NCBI GenBank assembly: GCA_003222975.1
Contig: QHXN01000027.1
Span: forward strand, 1-64,000
Direction: 5' to 3'
DNA length: 64,000 bases
Origin: Acidobacteriota bacterium
GTDB lineage: Bacteria; Acidobacteriota; Blastocatellia; Pyrinomonadales; Pyrinomonadaceae
Of the stretch, positions 8,075 through 17,463 are shown one piece after another. The notes below the pieces were generated by a model, which was given only the letters and a program-made list of their open reading frames with translations, was not told the DNA's origin and ran no database searches. The translations under genes and the position numbers were made by a program. Every line of letters begins with the position of its first letter. Within the stretch, counting starts at the first letter, position 1.

Positions 8075-9820
8075 CTATCCGCCTGACGAGCTTTCCGACA
8101 GAGACCTGGCCCTCTCGACGAGGCGGACGAACTCCGTGCGGTAGCCGTGCAGGTCTGCGCCCGCCGAGGCGCGCGCCAGCTCTGACGTGCCTTCGTAACT
8201 GGACTGACCCTTATAGGGCGAGCCGCGCAGGAGCAGGCCGAACTCGGCGACCGCCGAGGCGAACCTGAAGTTCTCGGAGGCGTTCCGGTAGCTCGCGTTG
8301 TTGTCCGCAACGCCGACGCTCAGGAGCTTGCTCGCGTCCGCGTTCGGCTCCTTGTAGCGAAGCTTGATCGTCAACAGCTCACCCGTGCCCTGCGGCGCGT
8401 CCTGCGCGTCGCGCGCGGGCTGCTGGTACTTCAGCGCGTCAACGCCGGGGTTCTCAACTTTCTGCCCGGCGGGGACTATTTCGTAGAGCGCCGTGACGGT
8501 GTGGCCTGCGCCGATCTCGCCCGCGTCCTTGCGGTCGTCGTTGAAGTCGCGGTCGGCGAGCAGGCGATTCTCGTAGCCGATGAGGCGATAGCCTGAGACC
8601 GCGCGCGGGTTGAACTCGACCTGTATCTTCACGTCCTTCGCAATCGTCAGGAGCGTGCCGCCGACCTGCTCGCCGAGCGCCTTGCGCGCCTCCGCATCGG
8701 TGTCAATGTAGGCGTAGTTGCCGTTGCCGCGGTCGGCCAGCTTCTCCATCATCGAGTCGTTGAGGTTGCCCGTGCCGACGCCGAGCACCGAAAGGAAGAT
8801 GCCGCTCTTCCGCTTCTCCTCGATGAGGCGGACGAGCGCGTCGTCGCCCGTCACGCCGACGTTGAAGTCGCCGTCCGTCGAGAGGATGACGCGGTTCGTG
8901 CCGCCGCGTATGAAATTGTCCTGCGCGACGCGGTAAGCGAGTTGGATGCCTTCGCCGCCGTTCGTGGAGCCGCCCGCTTCGAGGCGGTCAATGGCCGCGA
9001 TGATCTCGCCCTTGCGGTCGCCGGGCGTCGAGGGCAGGACGAGTCCGCTCGTCCCCGCATAGACGACGATGGCGACGCGGTCGCGCGCGCTCAACTGCTC
9101 GGCGAGCGTTCGCAGGGACGACTTGACGAGTGGGAGTTTCCGCGGCTCGTTCATCGAGCCGGAAACGTCTATGAGGAAGACGAGGTTGGCGGGCGGCATG
9201 TCTTCGGTCGAAACCCTCCGGCCCTGAAGGCCGATGTGCACGAGCTTGTGCCGCGCGTTCCAGGGGCAGTCCGCGACCTCCGCCGTGACGGAGAAGGGCG
9301 CGCTGCCCGAAGGCTGTGGGTAGTCGTAATTGAAATAGTTAATCAACTCCTCGATGCGGACGGCATCCTTCGGTGGCAGGCGGCCCTCGCTCAGGAAGCG
9401 GCGCGTGTTGCTGTAGGAGGCCGTGTCAACGTCAATCGAGAAGGTCGAGAGCGGCGCGCGCGCTGCTTCGAGAAAAGGGTTCTCGTCAATTTTGGCGTAA
9501 GACTCGCCGCGCGCGGATTCCTCCTGCTCCTGCGGCGCGGACTGCGTAGCTGCGCCGCTCGTAATCACGCTGACGTTCGCGTTCGACATGCTCATCTTAG
9601 CGTTCGCCGTGGCCGAGTTCGGAGAGGCTGACTGCTCGGCGGTCTGCGTTTCGCGCGCCTTCGCCGCGTCCGCGTCATCCCTTTCGGCGGTCGCGCAGGA
9701 AGAGGCGAGCAGGGCGAGGGCCGCGAGAACTAACAGGAAGAGAGGACGAGTTGATGTGCGGCGCGGCGCGGCGAGACGGTTCGGGCCGGCGAGCGTCGTC
9801 CGTTGTTCTTCGTGACTCAT
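8075..9820 (-). CDS. YfbK-like von Willebrand factor A lipoprotein
   Basis: A 581-residue protein close in length and layout to E. coli YfbK. An N-terminal hydrophobic segment (about 26-42) ends LLASSC, an imperfect lipobox suggesting a lipoprotein. Next come a low-complexity stretch, the YfbK-type segment NPFLEAARAPLSTFSIDVDT (residues 114-133), and a vWA domain with the metal-binding MIDAS motif DVSGS at 218-222. The end (about 400-581) matches the DUF3520 region with FRFASAVAEFGLLLRGSPYKG. vWA domains bind protein partners through a divalent metal. It converges on the CadC-like gene. The partner is unknown. Confidence 0.9.
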   Translation of the reverse strand: MSHEEQRTTLAGPNRLAAPRRTSTRPLFLLVLAALALLASSCATAERDDADAAKARETQTAEQSASPNSATANAKMSMSNANVSVITSGAATQSAPQEQEESARGESYAKIDENPFLEAARAPLSTFSIDVDTASYSNTRRFLSEGRLPPKDAVRIEELINYFNYDYPQPSGSAPFSVTAEVADCPWNARHKLVHIGLQGRRVSTEDMPPANLVFLIDVSGSMNEPRKLPLVKSSLRTLAEQLSARDRVAIVVYAGTSGLVLPSTPGDRKGEIIAAIDRLEAGGSTNGGEGIQLAYRVAQDNFIRGGTNRVILSTDGDFNVGVTGDDALVRLIEEKRKSGIFLSVLGVGTGNLNDSMMEKLADRGNGNYAYIDTDAEARKALGEQVGGTLLTIAKDVKIQVEFNPRAVSGYRLIGYENRLLADRDFNDDRKDAGEIGAGHTVTALYEIVPAGQKVENPGVDALKYQQPARDAQDAPQGTGELLTIKLRYKEPNADASKLLSVGVADNNASYRNASENFRFASAVAEFGLLLRGSPYKGQSSYEGTSELARASAGADLHGYRTEFVRLVERARSLSESSSGG

Positions 9821-9932
9821 ACTTTTCCTCCGTCAGAAAATTCGAGCCGCGTATCGGGCGGCTGTCACCGTCTGAACGGGGACGGAGGCACGGACTTGCT
9901 GCTTATTTTAAGGCTCGATTTTCCGCGCCGGT

Positions 9933-10481
9933 TCAGCGCTTCTTCGGCTGCGCGCCCTCGACGACGACGGGCGCGGCCTGCGAGATGTCGTAGCTGATGC
10001 GCGGCTCGCCGAGGCGTGCGGCGAAAGCCGACTCCGTGGAGACGTTGATGCGTGCGTAGAAGGTGGACGAAGGCGTGCGCGGCGCGGGGCAGTCGGCGAA
10101 GGAGGCTTCGACGTTGACGCTGGCGTGGCCGCCGGAGACAAACGGCTGGCGCACCTCGACGGGGTCGCCCGCGCAGTAGTGGCCCGGCGCGTCCGGCGTG
10201 AAGAAGTAGGCCCACACCCAGACCGTTTCGGGCGCGGGCCGCGCCGGGTCGCGCTCAAGGTTGAGTGTGACGTGACTCTTTTTGGCGGCGAAGTCGAGCA
10301 TGACGAGCTGCGGCTTGAACGTAACGGGGGAGTTCGCCTGCGTGTCCGCGGCGGGCGCGGGCTTCGCCGCCGCGGGTGCAGGTTGCGGCGGCGCGGGGCG
10401 CGGCGAAGAGTAATACTTCGTGAGCACAACTGCGCCCGCGAGGGCGACGGCGAAGGCGAGCAGTCCGGCAAGTTTCTTCAT
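9933..10481 (-). CDS. Membrane-anchored protein of unknown function
   Basis: I do not recognise this 182-residue protein. It starts MKKLAGLLAFAVALAGAVVL, a signal peptide or uncleaved anchor, followed by a Pro/Ala-rich linker (about 28-50) and a predicted beta-sandwich-like region with two cysteines (HYCAGDP and SFADCPAP) that could form a disulfide outside the cytoplasm. It ends in a Lys/Arg tail. It lies between the O-antigen ligase and the vWA gene on the same strand, with 75 bases before the ligase start region and about 110 after its own stop, so it may be transcribed separately from both. Confidence 0.7.
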   Translation of the reverse strand: MKKLAGLLAFAVALAGAVVLTKYYSSPRPAPPQPAPAAAKPAPAADTQANSPVTFKPQLVMLDFAAKKSHVTLNLERDPARPAPETVWVWAYFFTPDAPGHYCAGDPVEVRQPFVSGGHASVNVEASFADCPAPRTPSSTFYARINVSTESAFAARLGEPRISYDISQAAPVVVEGAQPKKR

Positions 10482-10556
10482 CTTCGTTCTCTTCCCTCAA
10501 ACGAACTCTCATACGCCGCGGCGGCCTGCGCGGTTCGCTTACGCTTCCTCGAACCT

Positions 10557-12221
10557 CTATCTGTCGGGTGGAACGCGCGGCATTCGGCCCTCTTGCACGT
10601 CGGCGGGGAGGCGGTTGACCCTTTCGGCGACGAGCGTGAGGCCCATCAAGAAGTAGAAGACCATCACCACCTCGGAGTCGCCGAAATTGTAGTGCACCAG
10701 GCCGCCCGCCACAAAGCCGACCAGCCCGCCGAGCGCGCCGAGCGCCAGCCCCCGCTCGACCCAGTTCTCGACCGCACCGCGCCGCGCCAGACGCCAGAGC
10801 ATGCGCCCGTAGACGAAGAGCCACGCCATCCACACGAGCAGCACGGGGACGCCGCGCTCGAAGGCGATTTGCAGCGGCGTCGAATGAAGGTGACCCCACG
10901 GCTGGCGGCCCTGGTCGAACATGCCCCACTCGCGCCAGTGCCGCTTCAACGAGTCCATGCCGACGCCGACGAGCAGGTGACGCGGCTTGCTTACGAGAAT
11001 GCGCGCGCCGTCGCGCCAGACCATCAGACGCCAGGAGGTTGACTGATCCCGCGTGTCTATGAAGCCGACCTGCCGCTTCTGTTGAAGCACGAACAGTCCC
11101 GCGAGCACGAGCGGCAGCGCCGCGCCCGCTGTGATGACGAGTGTCCGACGGCTCGCGCCGACGAGCACGACGGTCAGCGCCGACAAAAAGAAGCCCGCCC
11201 ATGAAGCGCGCGTCAACGTCAAAAGCAGCGCGCCGCACATCCCGGCGAGCGCCGCGGCCAGGAGCGCGCCCTTCAAGCTCCGTTTGCGCCGTAGCGCGAC
11301 GAGCAGTCCGAGCGCGAGCGAGGCGATGAGCTGCAAAACCTCGGAGTAGGTCTGGTACTGACCGTAGAACCCGCTCGCGCGCTCGTCGCGCCCGCGCGAC
11401 CAACTGAGTATGCCGAGCCGCGCCTCCGGCGTGTCGCCCGCGGGCAACGCGTCGCGCGCGACGTTGAAGGCGGGTATCACCTCGGCGCGATAGACGCGCA
11501 CGCACGCCGCTCTCTCGTCCCAGGCGCAGGCCTTCGTCCCGTCCGACCAGTGATACGCCTTGTCGAGGGAAGGCCGCTCGGTCTTGATGCCCCGCTCCAG
11601 GTCTTCGGGCTTGTTCACGGGAGCGCCGTCAACCGAGAGTATCGTGTCGCCCTCCTCGACGCCCGCCGCGCGCAGCGGACTGTCTGCCGAGAGCGCACGC
11701 ACCTTCACGCCGTGCCCCGCGGCGAAGACGCCGAACGTGTGGACTAATCCGAGCGCGCACGAGGCGACGAGCGTGAGCGCGAGCGCGCGCAAGCACCGTC
11801 GGTCGCGGACGTTCTCCGCCGCGAGATAAACGATTGTGAAGAGGCTCGCCGCGCGGAGCTTGCCGATGGACACGTCGGGGTCGTAGGAGGTGAGCGCCGT
11901 CAGGAAGGTGAGGACGAAGAAGCCGAGCAGCCACGCGTCAACCGGCGTGCGGTAGGTCTTCGGGCGCGGGCGAAAGCAGAGGCGCGCGACCCAGAACAGA
12001 AGCCCCAGGAGCCAGGCCGTCTGCGCCGCCGCAATCGAGTGCGGCGCGGCCACGGCGAACAGGAACAGGCACGCGACCGTCGCGCGTTCGAGCCAGACGG
12101 CGAAGGAAGATAGCCTGCGGGGAAGAGGGGAAGAGGGGAAGAGGGGAAGAGGGGAAGAAGTCTCCTTTTCTCCCTTTCCCCTCTTCCCCTTTTCCCCCGT
12201 CACTATCTTTTCATCCTTCAT
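10557..12221 (-). CDS. O-antigen ligase/polymerase family protein with inserted PDZ domain
   Basis: A 554-residue multi-spanning protein. After about residue 40 there are repeated membrane helices, then a large outside loop, then the Wzy_C/WaaL-type region with GFYGQYQTYSEVLQLIASL (about 284-302), LTRASWAGFF, and the segment GVGMDSLKRHW...GHLHSTPLQIAFERG. Such proteins join O-chains to lipid carriers or polymerise repeat units. Unusually, residues 170-215 form a PDZ-like domain (LRAAGVEEGDTILSVDGAPV) inside the loop. The first 35 codons run through palindrome K1 (GEKGKRGKGEKETSS), so the true start is uncertain. It is the last gene of the minus-strand polysaccharide run. Confidence 0.85.
   Translation of the reverse strand: MKDEKIVTGEKGKRGKGEKETSSPLPLFPSSPLPRRLSSFAVWLERATVACLFLFAVAAPHSIAAAQTAWLLGLLFWVARLCFRPRPKTYRTPVDAWLLGFFVLTFLTALTSYDPDVSIGKLRAASLFTIVYLAAENVRDRRCLRALALTLVASCALGLVHTFGVFAAGHGVKVRALSADSPLRAAGVEEGDTILSVDGAPVNKPEDLERGIKTERPSLDKAYHWSDGTKACAWDERAACVRVYRAEVIPAFNVARDALPAGDTPEARLGILSWSRGRDERASGFYGQYQTYSEVLQLIASLALGLLVALRRKRSLKGALLAAALAGMCGALLLTLTRASWAGFFLSALTVVLVGASRRTLVITAGAALPLVLAGLFVLQQKRQVGFIDTRDQSTSWRLMVWRDGARILVSKPRHLLVGVGMDSLKRHWREWGMFDQGRQPWGHLHSTPLQIAFERGVPVLLVWMAWLFVYGRMLWRLARRGAVENWVERGLALGALGGLVGFVAGGLVHYNFGDSEVVMVFYFLMGLTLVAERVNRLPADVQEGRMPRVPPDR
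12119..12197. repeat. Palindrome family K, copy 1
   Basis: The left arm is about five tandem GGGGAAGA units (12119-12158); the right arm is the pyrimidine complement (about 12169-12197), imperfect. It lies within the annotated first codons of the O-antigen ligase, just after the stop side of the glycosylphosphotransferase gene. Confidence 0.8.
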
Positions 12222-12227
12222 CCCCGT

Positions 12228-13784
12228 TCAGTAAGCCTCGCCGCGCAGGAGCACGGGCAGCGTGCGCAGCATGATCTTGAGGTCGAGCCAGAGCGACCAG
12301 TTCTCGATGTAGAAGAGGTCGAGCCTGACCATCTCGTCGAACGAGAGGCGGTTGCGGCCCGACACCTGCCACAGCCCCGTCATCCCCGGCTTCATGTCGA
12401 GCCGCTTGCGATGCCAGAGGTCGTAGGCTTCGACCTCGTAGGGGATGGGCGGGCGCGGGCCGACGACGCTCATGTCGCCGCGCAGCACGTTCAAGAGCTG
12501 CGGCAACTCGTCGAGGCTCGCGCGCCGCAGGGCGCGCCCCGTGCGCGTGACGCGCGGGTCTGTGTGCAGCTTATAGACGGGCCGGAGGCTGTCGCCCATG
12601 TTCGTGTCGGGCTGCCCCTTGATATAGCGGTGCTGGTACTCGCGGTGCTCGCGGTCGTCGGCGTCGGCGTGCATCGTGCGGAACTTGAGGAAGAGGAAGA
12701 TGCGCCCGTCCATCCCGACGCGCTCCTGCGCGTAGAGGACGGGGCCGTGCGAGTCGAGCTTGATGAGCACGGCGACGACGAGCCACACGGGCGCGAGCAG
12801 GACAAGAGCGAGCGAGGCAACGACGATGTCCGAAGCGCGCTTCAGCAGGCGTGCGCCCGGCCCCAGCGGCTCGCGGAAGAGCGTGATGAAGGGCATCACG
12901 CCGATCTGCTCGACCCCGGTCTTGCGCGGCAGGCAGTTGAAGAGGCTCGGCGCGACGCGGAACTCGACGCCGCGCCTGCGCCCGACGCGCATCATCACGT
13001 CGAACAGGAGGTCGCCCGACACGTTCGGGTCGGTGATGATGACCTCGTTCGCGCCGGTCTCGCGTATGGCTTCGGGCAGGGTAGAGAGGTTTGCGACGAT
13101 AGGCACGCCCTCGAACTCCCGCGGCGCGTCGTCGGCGTGCGGCGCGGTCTCGACGACGCCGATGACGCGGTATCCCAGCTCGCGCCGCGCCCTCATCTCG
13201 CGCACGCACAGCGCCGCCTCCGCGCCGCGCCCGACGACGAGCGTCGGGATCAGATTCACCTCGCGCCGACGGACGGCGCTCTGCGCGCCGCGCGCCGCGA
13301 GCCGAAGGAGCGTGTACGCGCCGAGCGCGAGCAGGAAGTCGAGGACGAAGACGCCGCGCGCGTATGAGAAGGCACGGAACTCGAACCCGCCGCGGTAGAG
13401 GAACGCCCATGCCACGACGAGGAGCGAGCCGACCGCCGTCGCGCGGAAAACGCGCACGCACTCGTCGAGGTAGGAGAACTCGCCGCGCAGCCGGTAGAGG
13501 TCGTAGTAAGCGGACGAGATCAGGCGCACCACGACGACGAACCATAGCAGCGCCGCGTAAGGCTCGAAACGCGGCTGCCACACCACGCCCCGCGCGCCGA
13601 GTCCCGCCAGCACGCCCCCGCCTTCGCGCAACACGTAAGCCGCCGCGAACGACGCGACTGCCACGCACGCGTCCGCCACGACGAGCGCCGCCTTCACCGC
13701 GGGCACGACCCAACGCGGCGCGCGCGCCTTCGCGCGCACCTCATTCGCACTCACCCGCAGCTTTTCGGAACGCTCGGCCCTCAT
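12228..13784 (-). CDS. Polyprenyl glycosylphosphotransferase (WbaP/WcaJ-like)
   Basis: This enzyme starts polysaccharide synthesis by moving a sugar-1-phosphate from a UDP-sugar to undecaprenyl phosphate at the inner face of the membrane. The 518-residue protein has four or so N-terminal helices, a central CoA-binding-like Rossmann region ([15 protein letters not shown], then [14 protein letters not shown]) and a C-terminal catalytic domain with [35 protein letters not shown], the [17 protein letters not shown] segment, [12 protein letters not shown] and the end GLWQVSGRN. This is the usual WbaP/WcaJ architecture. Sugar specificity cannot be read. It is the first committed step for the neighbouring island. 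Confidence 0.95.
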   Translation of the reverse strand: MRAERSEKLRVSANEVRAKARAPRWVVPAVKAALVVADACVAVASFAAAYVLREGGGVLAGLGARGVVWQPRFEPYAALLWFVVVVRLISSAYYDLYRLRGEFSYLDECVRVFRATAVGSLLVVAWAFLYRGGFEFRAFSYARGVFVLDFLLALGAYTLLRLAARGAQSAVRRREVNLIPTLVVGRGAEAALCVREMRARRELGYRVIGVVETAPHADDAPREFEGVPIVANLSTLPEAIRETGANEVIITDPNVSGDLLFDVMMRVGRRRGVEFRVAPSLFNCLPRKTGVEQIGVMPFITLFREPLGPGARLLKRASDIVVASLALVLLAPVWLVVAVLIKLDSHGPVLYAQERVGMDGRIFLFLKFRTMHADADDREHREYQHRYIKGQPDTNMGDSLRPVYKLHTDPRVTRTGRALRRASLDELPQLLNVLRGDMSVVGPRPPIPYEVEAYDLWHRKRLDMKPGMTGLWQVSGRNRLSFDEMVRLDLFYIENWSLWLDLKIMLRTLPVLLRGEAY

Positions 13785-13790
13785 AAAAGC

Positions 13791-13898
13791 CGTAAACCGT
13801 GAACCGTAAACCGTGACAAGTGGGCCAGCGCCTTCTCCATCTTGTGCCTTTCAATTTTCACGCTTTTACTTGTCACGGTTTACGGTTCACGGTTTACG
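13791..13898. repeat. Palindrome family T, copy 2
   Basis: Arms 13791-13820 and 13869-13898 are perfectly complementary over 30 bp, with a 48-nt centre. It lies between the DUF354 gene and the glycosylphosphotransferase start; the right arm gives the DUF354 TAA stop at 13894-13896. Confidence 0.93.
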
Positions 13899-14919
13899 AG
13901 AGTATCAATTCCGCCACCTCCGCGCGCACGCCCTTTGCGCGGCGCGGGCGCGCGGCTTTCTTCTTCTCGACGCGCAGGCCCTCCAAATCCTCGCGCGTGG
14001 CGATTCGCTTGAGGCGGCCTTCGCGGACAAGTTGTTCGTCAACGGCAGCCCAGCGTCCCGCATAGACGGTCGCCGCCGGGACGCCGAGCGCGGCGGCCTC
14101 GCGGTTCATCGTGCCGCCCGCGCTGACGACGAGGTCTGCCGAGGCGACGAGGTTCGCACCGTCGAGCGCCGCGCGCGGGGCGATGAAGTTCTCCGACGCG
14201 AAGCGCGCGACCAAGCTCTCACGTTGTTCCTCGCTCCGCGCGAGCAGCATAACCTTGACGCGCGGCGCGGCGACGAGGCGCGCTAGCAGTTCATCGAACA
14301 GCTCGTTCTCGAAGCGATGATAGAGCGCCTCGCGCGCGGGCGGGCGGACGACGACGAGTGTGTCGCGCTCGGCGTCAACGCCGAACCGCTCGCGCAAGGA
14401 GGCGGCGAACTGCGCGTCCGGCTCGAAGTCCGCGAGGTAAACGTCCTCCTTAAGCCCCGCGTAGCGCCGCACCTTCGAGGCGCGCGCGCCGCAGCGACGC
14501 AGAGCCTCCGCGGGGAACGCGCGCGGGACGACGACGCGCGACGCCAGGCGGAAGGCGAGGTGGTTCGCGGGCTGGTGCTCGTAGTCCATCAGCGTCACGG
14601 CGCGAAGGCCGAGGAGGCGCGCCGCCAGGACTTGCGAGTAGGAGTTGTGACCGACGGCGAGGTCGAACCCGCGACCGCGCGCCCAGCGCGCCAGACCCGC
14701 AGCGCGCCCCACGAGACTGCCGGCCTTCCCCGACAATTTCCCGCCGCCGTGTCGGCCCACGACCGCGGGCGCGAACCCCGCGGCCTCGGCCAGCTCGACG
14801 GTCTGCGCGAACTCCCTCGCCGTCGCCTCCACCTCATGCCCGCGCCCCCGGAACTCCGCCGCCAGCGCGCGGAAGAAAGGCACGTGCGGCGAGTTCGCCA
14901 AGTCAATCCAGATGCGCAT
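13894..14919 (-). CDS. DUF354 family protein (glycosyltransferase-like)
   Basis: The 341-residue protein starts MRIWIDLANSPHVPFFRAL and contains GFDLAVGHNSYSQVLAARLLG and YEHQPANHLAFRLASRVV, hallmarks of DUF354, a GT-B-fold family related to MurG/UDP-GlcNAc epimerases and common in polysaccharide loci. The C-terminal half has the nucleotide-sugar-binding-like segment DLVVSAGGTMNREAAALGVPA. The family's reaction is not established. It lies between the toroid protein and the glycosylphosphotransferase. The start ATG has no clear ribosome-binding site because palindrome K2 borders it, and the stop codon belongs to palindrome T2. Confidence 0.88.
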   Translation of the reverse strand: MRIWIDLANSPHVPFFRALAAEFRGRGHEVEATAREFAQTVELAEAAGFAPAVVGRHGGGKLSGKAGSLVGRAAGLARWARGRGFDLAVGHNSYSQVLAARLLGLRAVTLMDYEHQPANHLAFRLASRVVVPRAFPAEALRRCGARASKVRRYAGLKEDVYLADFEPDAQFAASLRERFGVDAERDTLVVVRPPAREALYHRFENELFDELLARLVAAPRVKVMLLARSEEQRESLVARFASENFIAPRAALDGANLVASADLVVSAGGTMNREAAALGVPAATVYAGRWAAVDEQLVREGRLKRIATREDLEGLRVEKKKAARPRRAKGVRAEVAELILS

Positions 14920-14927
14920 CGGCGAGC

Positions 14928-15028
14928 AAGGGGTAAAAGGGTAAAAGGCGAAGAGGGTAAAAGGGACGACTCTCCTCCGGCGCGGTTTTAACCTCTTTCC
15001 CCTTTCCCCTTTTCACCTTTTACCCCTT
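14928..15028. repeat. Palindrome family K, copy 2
   Basis: The left arm (14928-14965) is GGGTAAAA-type repeats; the right arm (about 14993-15028) is its imperfect complement. It spans the gap between two polysaccharide genes and extends into the C-terminal codons of the upstream one (KGEKGKGERG). Confidence 0.82.
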
Positions 15029-16241
15029 CTTCTAAAAGTCTCGCCAGCGCGTACATCATCCACGCCTGCGACCAGCGCATGTAGGGCGTGCGGACGGTGT
15101 AGAGCCGCCGCTTCTGGTAGTAGAAGAAGCCGCGCCGGTCGAACAACTCGCCGACGGCCCAGCGGGCGACGCGCGCGGCGAGTTCGAGCGCGGACGGCTC
15201 AAGCTCTCGCAGCTCGACGAGCGCGACGACGGCGGCCCCGGCGGAGTGCGCGTCCGCGGGGTGCGCCGCCCGATGGTAGTATTTCGGCCAACCGTCCGCA
15301 AGAAAGAATCGCTCGCGCCAGAACGCGTAGCCGCGCGCGACCGCCCGGCGGATTTCTTCGCGCGTGGCCGCGTCCTTTTCAAGTTCACTCTCGCAGGCCC
15401 GGAGTATGCGCGCGAGCGAGGTCAGCACGAAGGCCGTGTGGAAGTTGTCGGCCCAGGATTGATACGAGTCAGCGCCGTAGGCCCACGAGCCGTCGTCGTG
15501 CTGGCGTCGGACGACGTAGCGCGCGGCGCGCAACGCGTAGTCCGTCCACTCCTTCGGGCCGGTGATCGCGCCGACCGACGCCAGCGCCTCGCCCGCGAGC
15601 AAGGAGGCGTTGAAGACACGCGTGCGGTCGAGCGGCGTGTAGCTGAAGCAGACTTCGTCGTTGGTCTCGTCGCCGCGGTTCAGGTCTTTGAGGATGAACT
15701 GGCATGCGCGGCACGCCGCCGTCAGATACTTCCAAACGTCTTCGGAGACCGTGCCCTCTTCGCCAGGTGTGTCGAGCGCGGCGACGGCCTCGGCGAGCGC
15801 GCGGGCGGCGAAGGCCGTCGGCACGACCGCGGGCGTGCCGCGCGGCGCGTGGAAGGCTCGGCCCTGCCAGTCGAAGTTGTAGCCCCAGGCCGCGCCGCCC
15901 GCGGTCTCGATGCGCGCGGCGAGCAGTTCGTCGAGCAGCGCGCGCGCCTCGCGCTCGTGCTCCTTGCTCGCGGTCGCGCGCAGGCGCGAGAGTTCGGCGA
16001 GCGCGAACAGCGCCGTGCCCTTCGGGTTTCTTTCTTCGGGGACGCGCGCGAGTTTGCGGAGGTTGACGGGCGAGCGTTTGAAGGTCTGCGTCCAGGCGAG
16101 GCGCGCGAGGCGCGAGCGGCGGAGCGGCGTGGCCTGAAAGAGCCTGCTATTGAGCGCGTCGAAGGGGTCGTGCCCCGCGTAGCCGCGCGCGCGGCACCAC
16201 GCGCGCAACCTCTCATAGACCGTCTCGAACTCCTCGCGCAT
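14988..16241 (-). CDS. Alpha/alpha-toroid protein of the polysaccharide island
   Basis: A 417-residue protein from ATG 16239-16241 (MREEFETVYERL; the 15 codons upstream look non-coding). It is almost entirely helical with regularly spaced paired helices and the cyclase/lyase-like signature HDDGSWAYG followed by WADNFHTAFVLTSLARIL, pointing to an (alpha/alpha)6 toroid as in polysaccharide lyases, unsaturated glucuronyl hydrolases or terpene cyclases. No catalytic set can be assigned safely. No signal peptide is seen, so it probably acts in the cytoplasm. The final EEGVKGEKGKGERG is encoded by palindrome K2 and is probably not part of the ancestral protein. Confidence 0.8.
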   Translation of the reverse strand: MREEFETVYERLRAWCRARGYAGHDPFDALNSRLFQATPLRRSRLARLAWTQTFKRSPVNLRKLARVPEERNPKGTALFALAELSRLRATASKEHEREARALLDELLAARIETAGGAAWGYNFDWQGRAFHAPRGTPAVVPTAFAARALAEAVAALDTPGEEGTVSEDVWKYLTAACRACQFILKDLNRGDETNDEVCFSYTPLDRTRVFNASLLAGEALASVGAITGPKEWTDYALRAARYVVRRQHDDGSWAYGADSYQSWADNFHTAFVLTSLARILRACESELEKDAATREEIRRAVARGYAFWRERFFLADGWPKYYHRAAHPADAHSAGAAVVALVELRELEPSALELAARVARWAVGELFDRRGFFYYQKRRLYTVRTPYMRWSQAWMMYALARLLEEGVKGEKGKGERG

Positions 16242-16319
16242 CGCCGCCAAGATACAACACGGCGGCACGCGCGGACGAATCGGCATTGCGAATTGGGGCT
16301 ACGGCAGCGCTCGTTGCGA

Positions 16320-17369
16320 TCATGACTCGTCCGCGAACCCGATGCGCTCGCGCACGGCGTAAACGGGCTTGGCCTGCGACTCGTGGTAGGTACGCACCAG
16401 CATCTCGGCCAGGAGGCCCATGAGGATGAACTGCACGCCGACGGCGAACATGACGATGGCGATGACGAGCAGGGGGTTGCGGATGAACGACTCGCCGCCG
16501 AGCTTGCGTATGAGCGCCCACATGCCCGCAATGACCGAGATGATGAACGACGAGAAGCCGAACATGCCGAAGATGTAGATGGGCTTCGTGTGGTACGAGG
16601 CCATGAACTTGATTGTCATCAGGTCGAGCATCACCTTGAAGGTGCGCGTCAGCCCGTACTTCGAGCGGCCCATCGTCCGCTTGTAATGGCTGACCGGAAT
16701 CTCTGTGACGCGCGCTCCGACCCAGGCGGCGTAGATCGGGATGAAGCGGTGCATCTCGCCGTAGAGTTTTACTTCTTTAAGGAACTCGCGGCGGTAGGCT
16801 TTCAGAGAGCAGCCGTAATCGTGGAGCTTGACGCCGCCGATAAATGAGATGATCCAGTTGGCGATCATCGAGGGTATCCTGCGCGAGACCATCCTGTCCT
16901 GCCGCTCCTTGCGCCAGCCCGACACCACGTCGAAGCCCTCTTCGAGCTTGGCGAGCAGACGCCCGATGTCCGCCGGGTCGTTCTGGAGGTCTGCGTCCAT
17001 CGGGATCAGCACCTGGCCGCGCGCGGCGTCAATGCCGGCGGCCATCGCGGCGGTCTGCCCGTAGTTGCGGCGGAGTGCGATGACGCGCACGCGCGGGTCG
17101 AGCGCGGCGAGCGAGCGCAAGACTTCGAGGCCGCCGTCGGTCGAGCCGTCGTCCACGTAGATGATCTCGGCGGTGCGACCGAGCACGGCGAGCGCCTCGT
17201 CAATCTTCAAGTGCAGCGGCTTGAGGTTCGGCTCCTCGTTCAGGACGGGCAGGAAGACCGAAAGCTCCGGCGCGACGCCCGCCCCGACCGCCGCGCCCTC
17301 GACGGTCGGCTCCTCGGCCACTCTCGCCCGGCGGCTGATGACGGTCTCTTCTTCGTCGTAAATCTTCAT
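16320..17369 (-). CDS. Membrane GT2 glycosyltransferase (DPM1/GtrB-like)
   Basis: A 349-residue enzyme that should load a sugar onto a polyprenyl phosphate carrier. A 30-residue N-terminal extension is followed by the GT-A domain: LSVFLPVLNEEPNLKPL, IIYVDDGSTDGGLEVL, LRRNYGQTAAMAAGID and the metal-binding PMDADLQNDP. Two C-terminal membrane helices (FGMFGFSSFIISVIAGMWAL and LLVIAIVMFAVGVQFILMGL) match the GtrB/dolichol-phosphate-sugar synthase layout. The ATG at 17367-17369 lies 11 bases after palindrome A2. It is co-directional with the epimerase upstream. Confidence 0.93.
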   Translation of the reverse strand: MKIYDEEETVISRRARVAEEPTVEGAAVGAGVAPELSVFLPVLNEEPNLKPLHLKIDEALAVLGRTAEIIYVDDGSTDGGLEVLRSLAALDPRVRVIALRRNYGQTAAMAAGIDAARGQVLIPMDADLQNDPADIGRLLAKLEEGFDVVSGWRKERQDRMVSRRIPSMIANWIISFIGGVKLHDYGCSLKAYRREFLKEVKLYGEMHRFIPIYAAWVGARVTEIPVSHYKRTMGRSKYGLTRTFKVMLDLMTIKFMASYHTKPIYIFGMFGFSSFIISVIAGMWALIRKLGGESFIRNPLLVIAIVMFAVGVQFILMGLLAEMLVRTYHESQAKPVYAVRERIGFADES

Positions 17370-17380
17370 AACAATCCCGA

Positions 17381-17463
17381 AATGATGAATGCGGAGTGAT
17401 GAATGATGAATTTACGGAAGCCGATTGTATCATTCATCACTCCGCATTCATCATTCATCATTC
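17381..17463. repeat. Palindrome family A, copy 2
   Basis: Arms 17381-17404 and 17432-17455 are perfectly complementary over 24 bp. Both arms carry GCGGAGTGAT where other copies have GCGGAATGAT, a matched change in both arms. It lies between the GT2 and epimerase genes; its right side gives the epimerase stop. Confidence 0.92.

Noticed and set aside
8075-8300. Plus-strand small frame in the vWA gene region
   Set aside because: It overlaps the C-terminal DUF3520-like region of a well-supported minus-strand gene and shows no family motif.
6169-8310. Very long open frame (713 codons) antisense to the CadC-like regulator
   Set aside because: High-GC genes commonly have open antisense frames; the translation is Arg/Ala/Val-rich with no family motif, while the sense frame has a clear winged helix and propeller.
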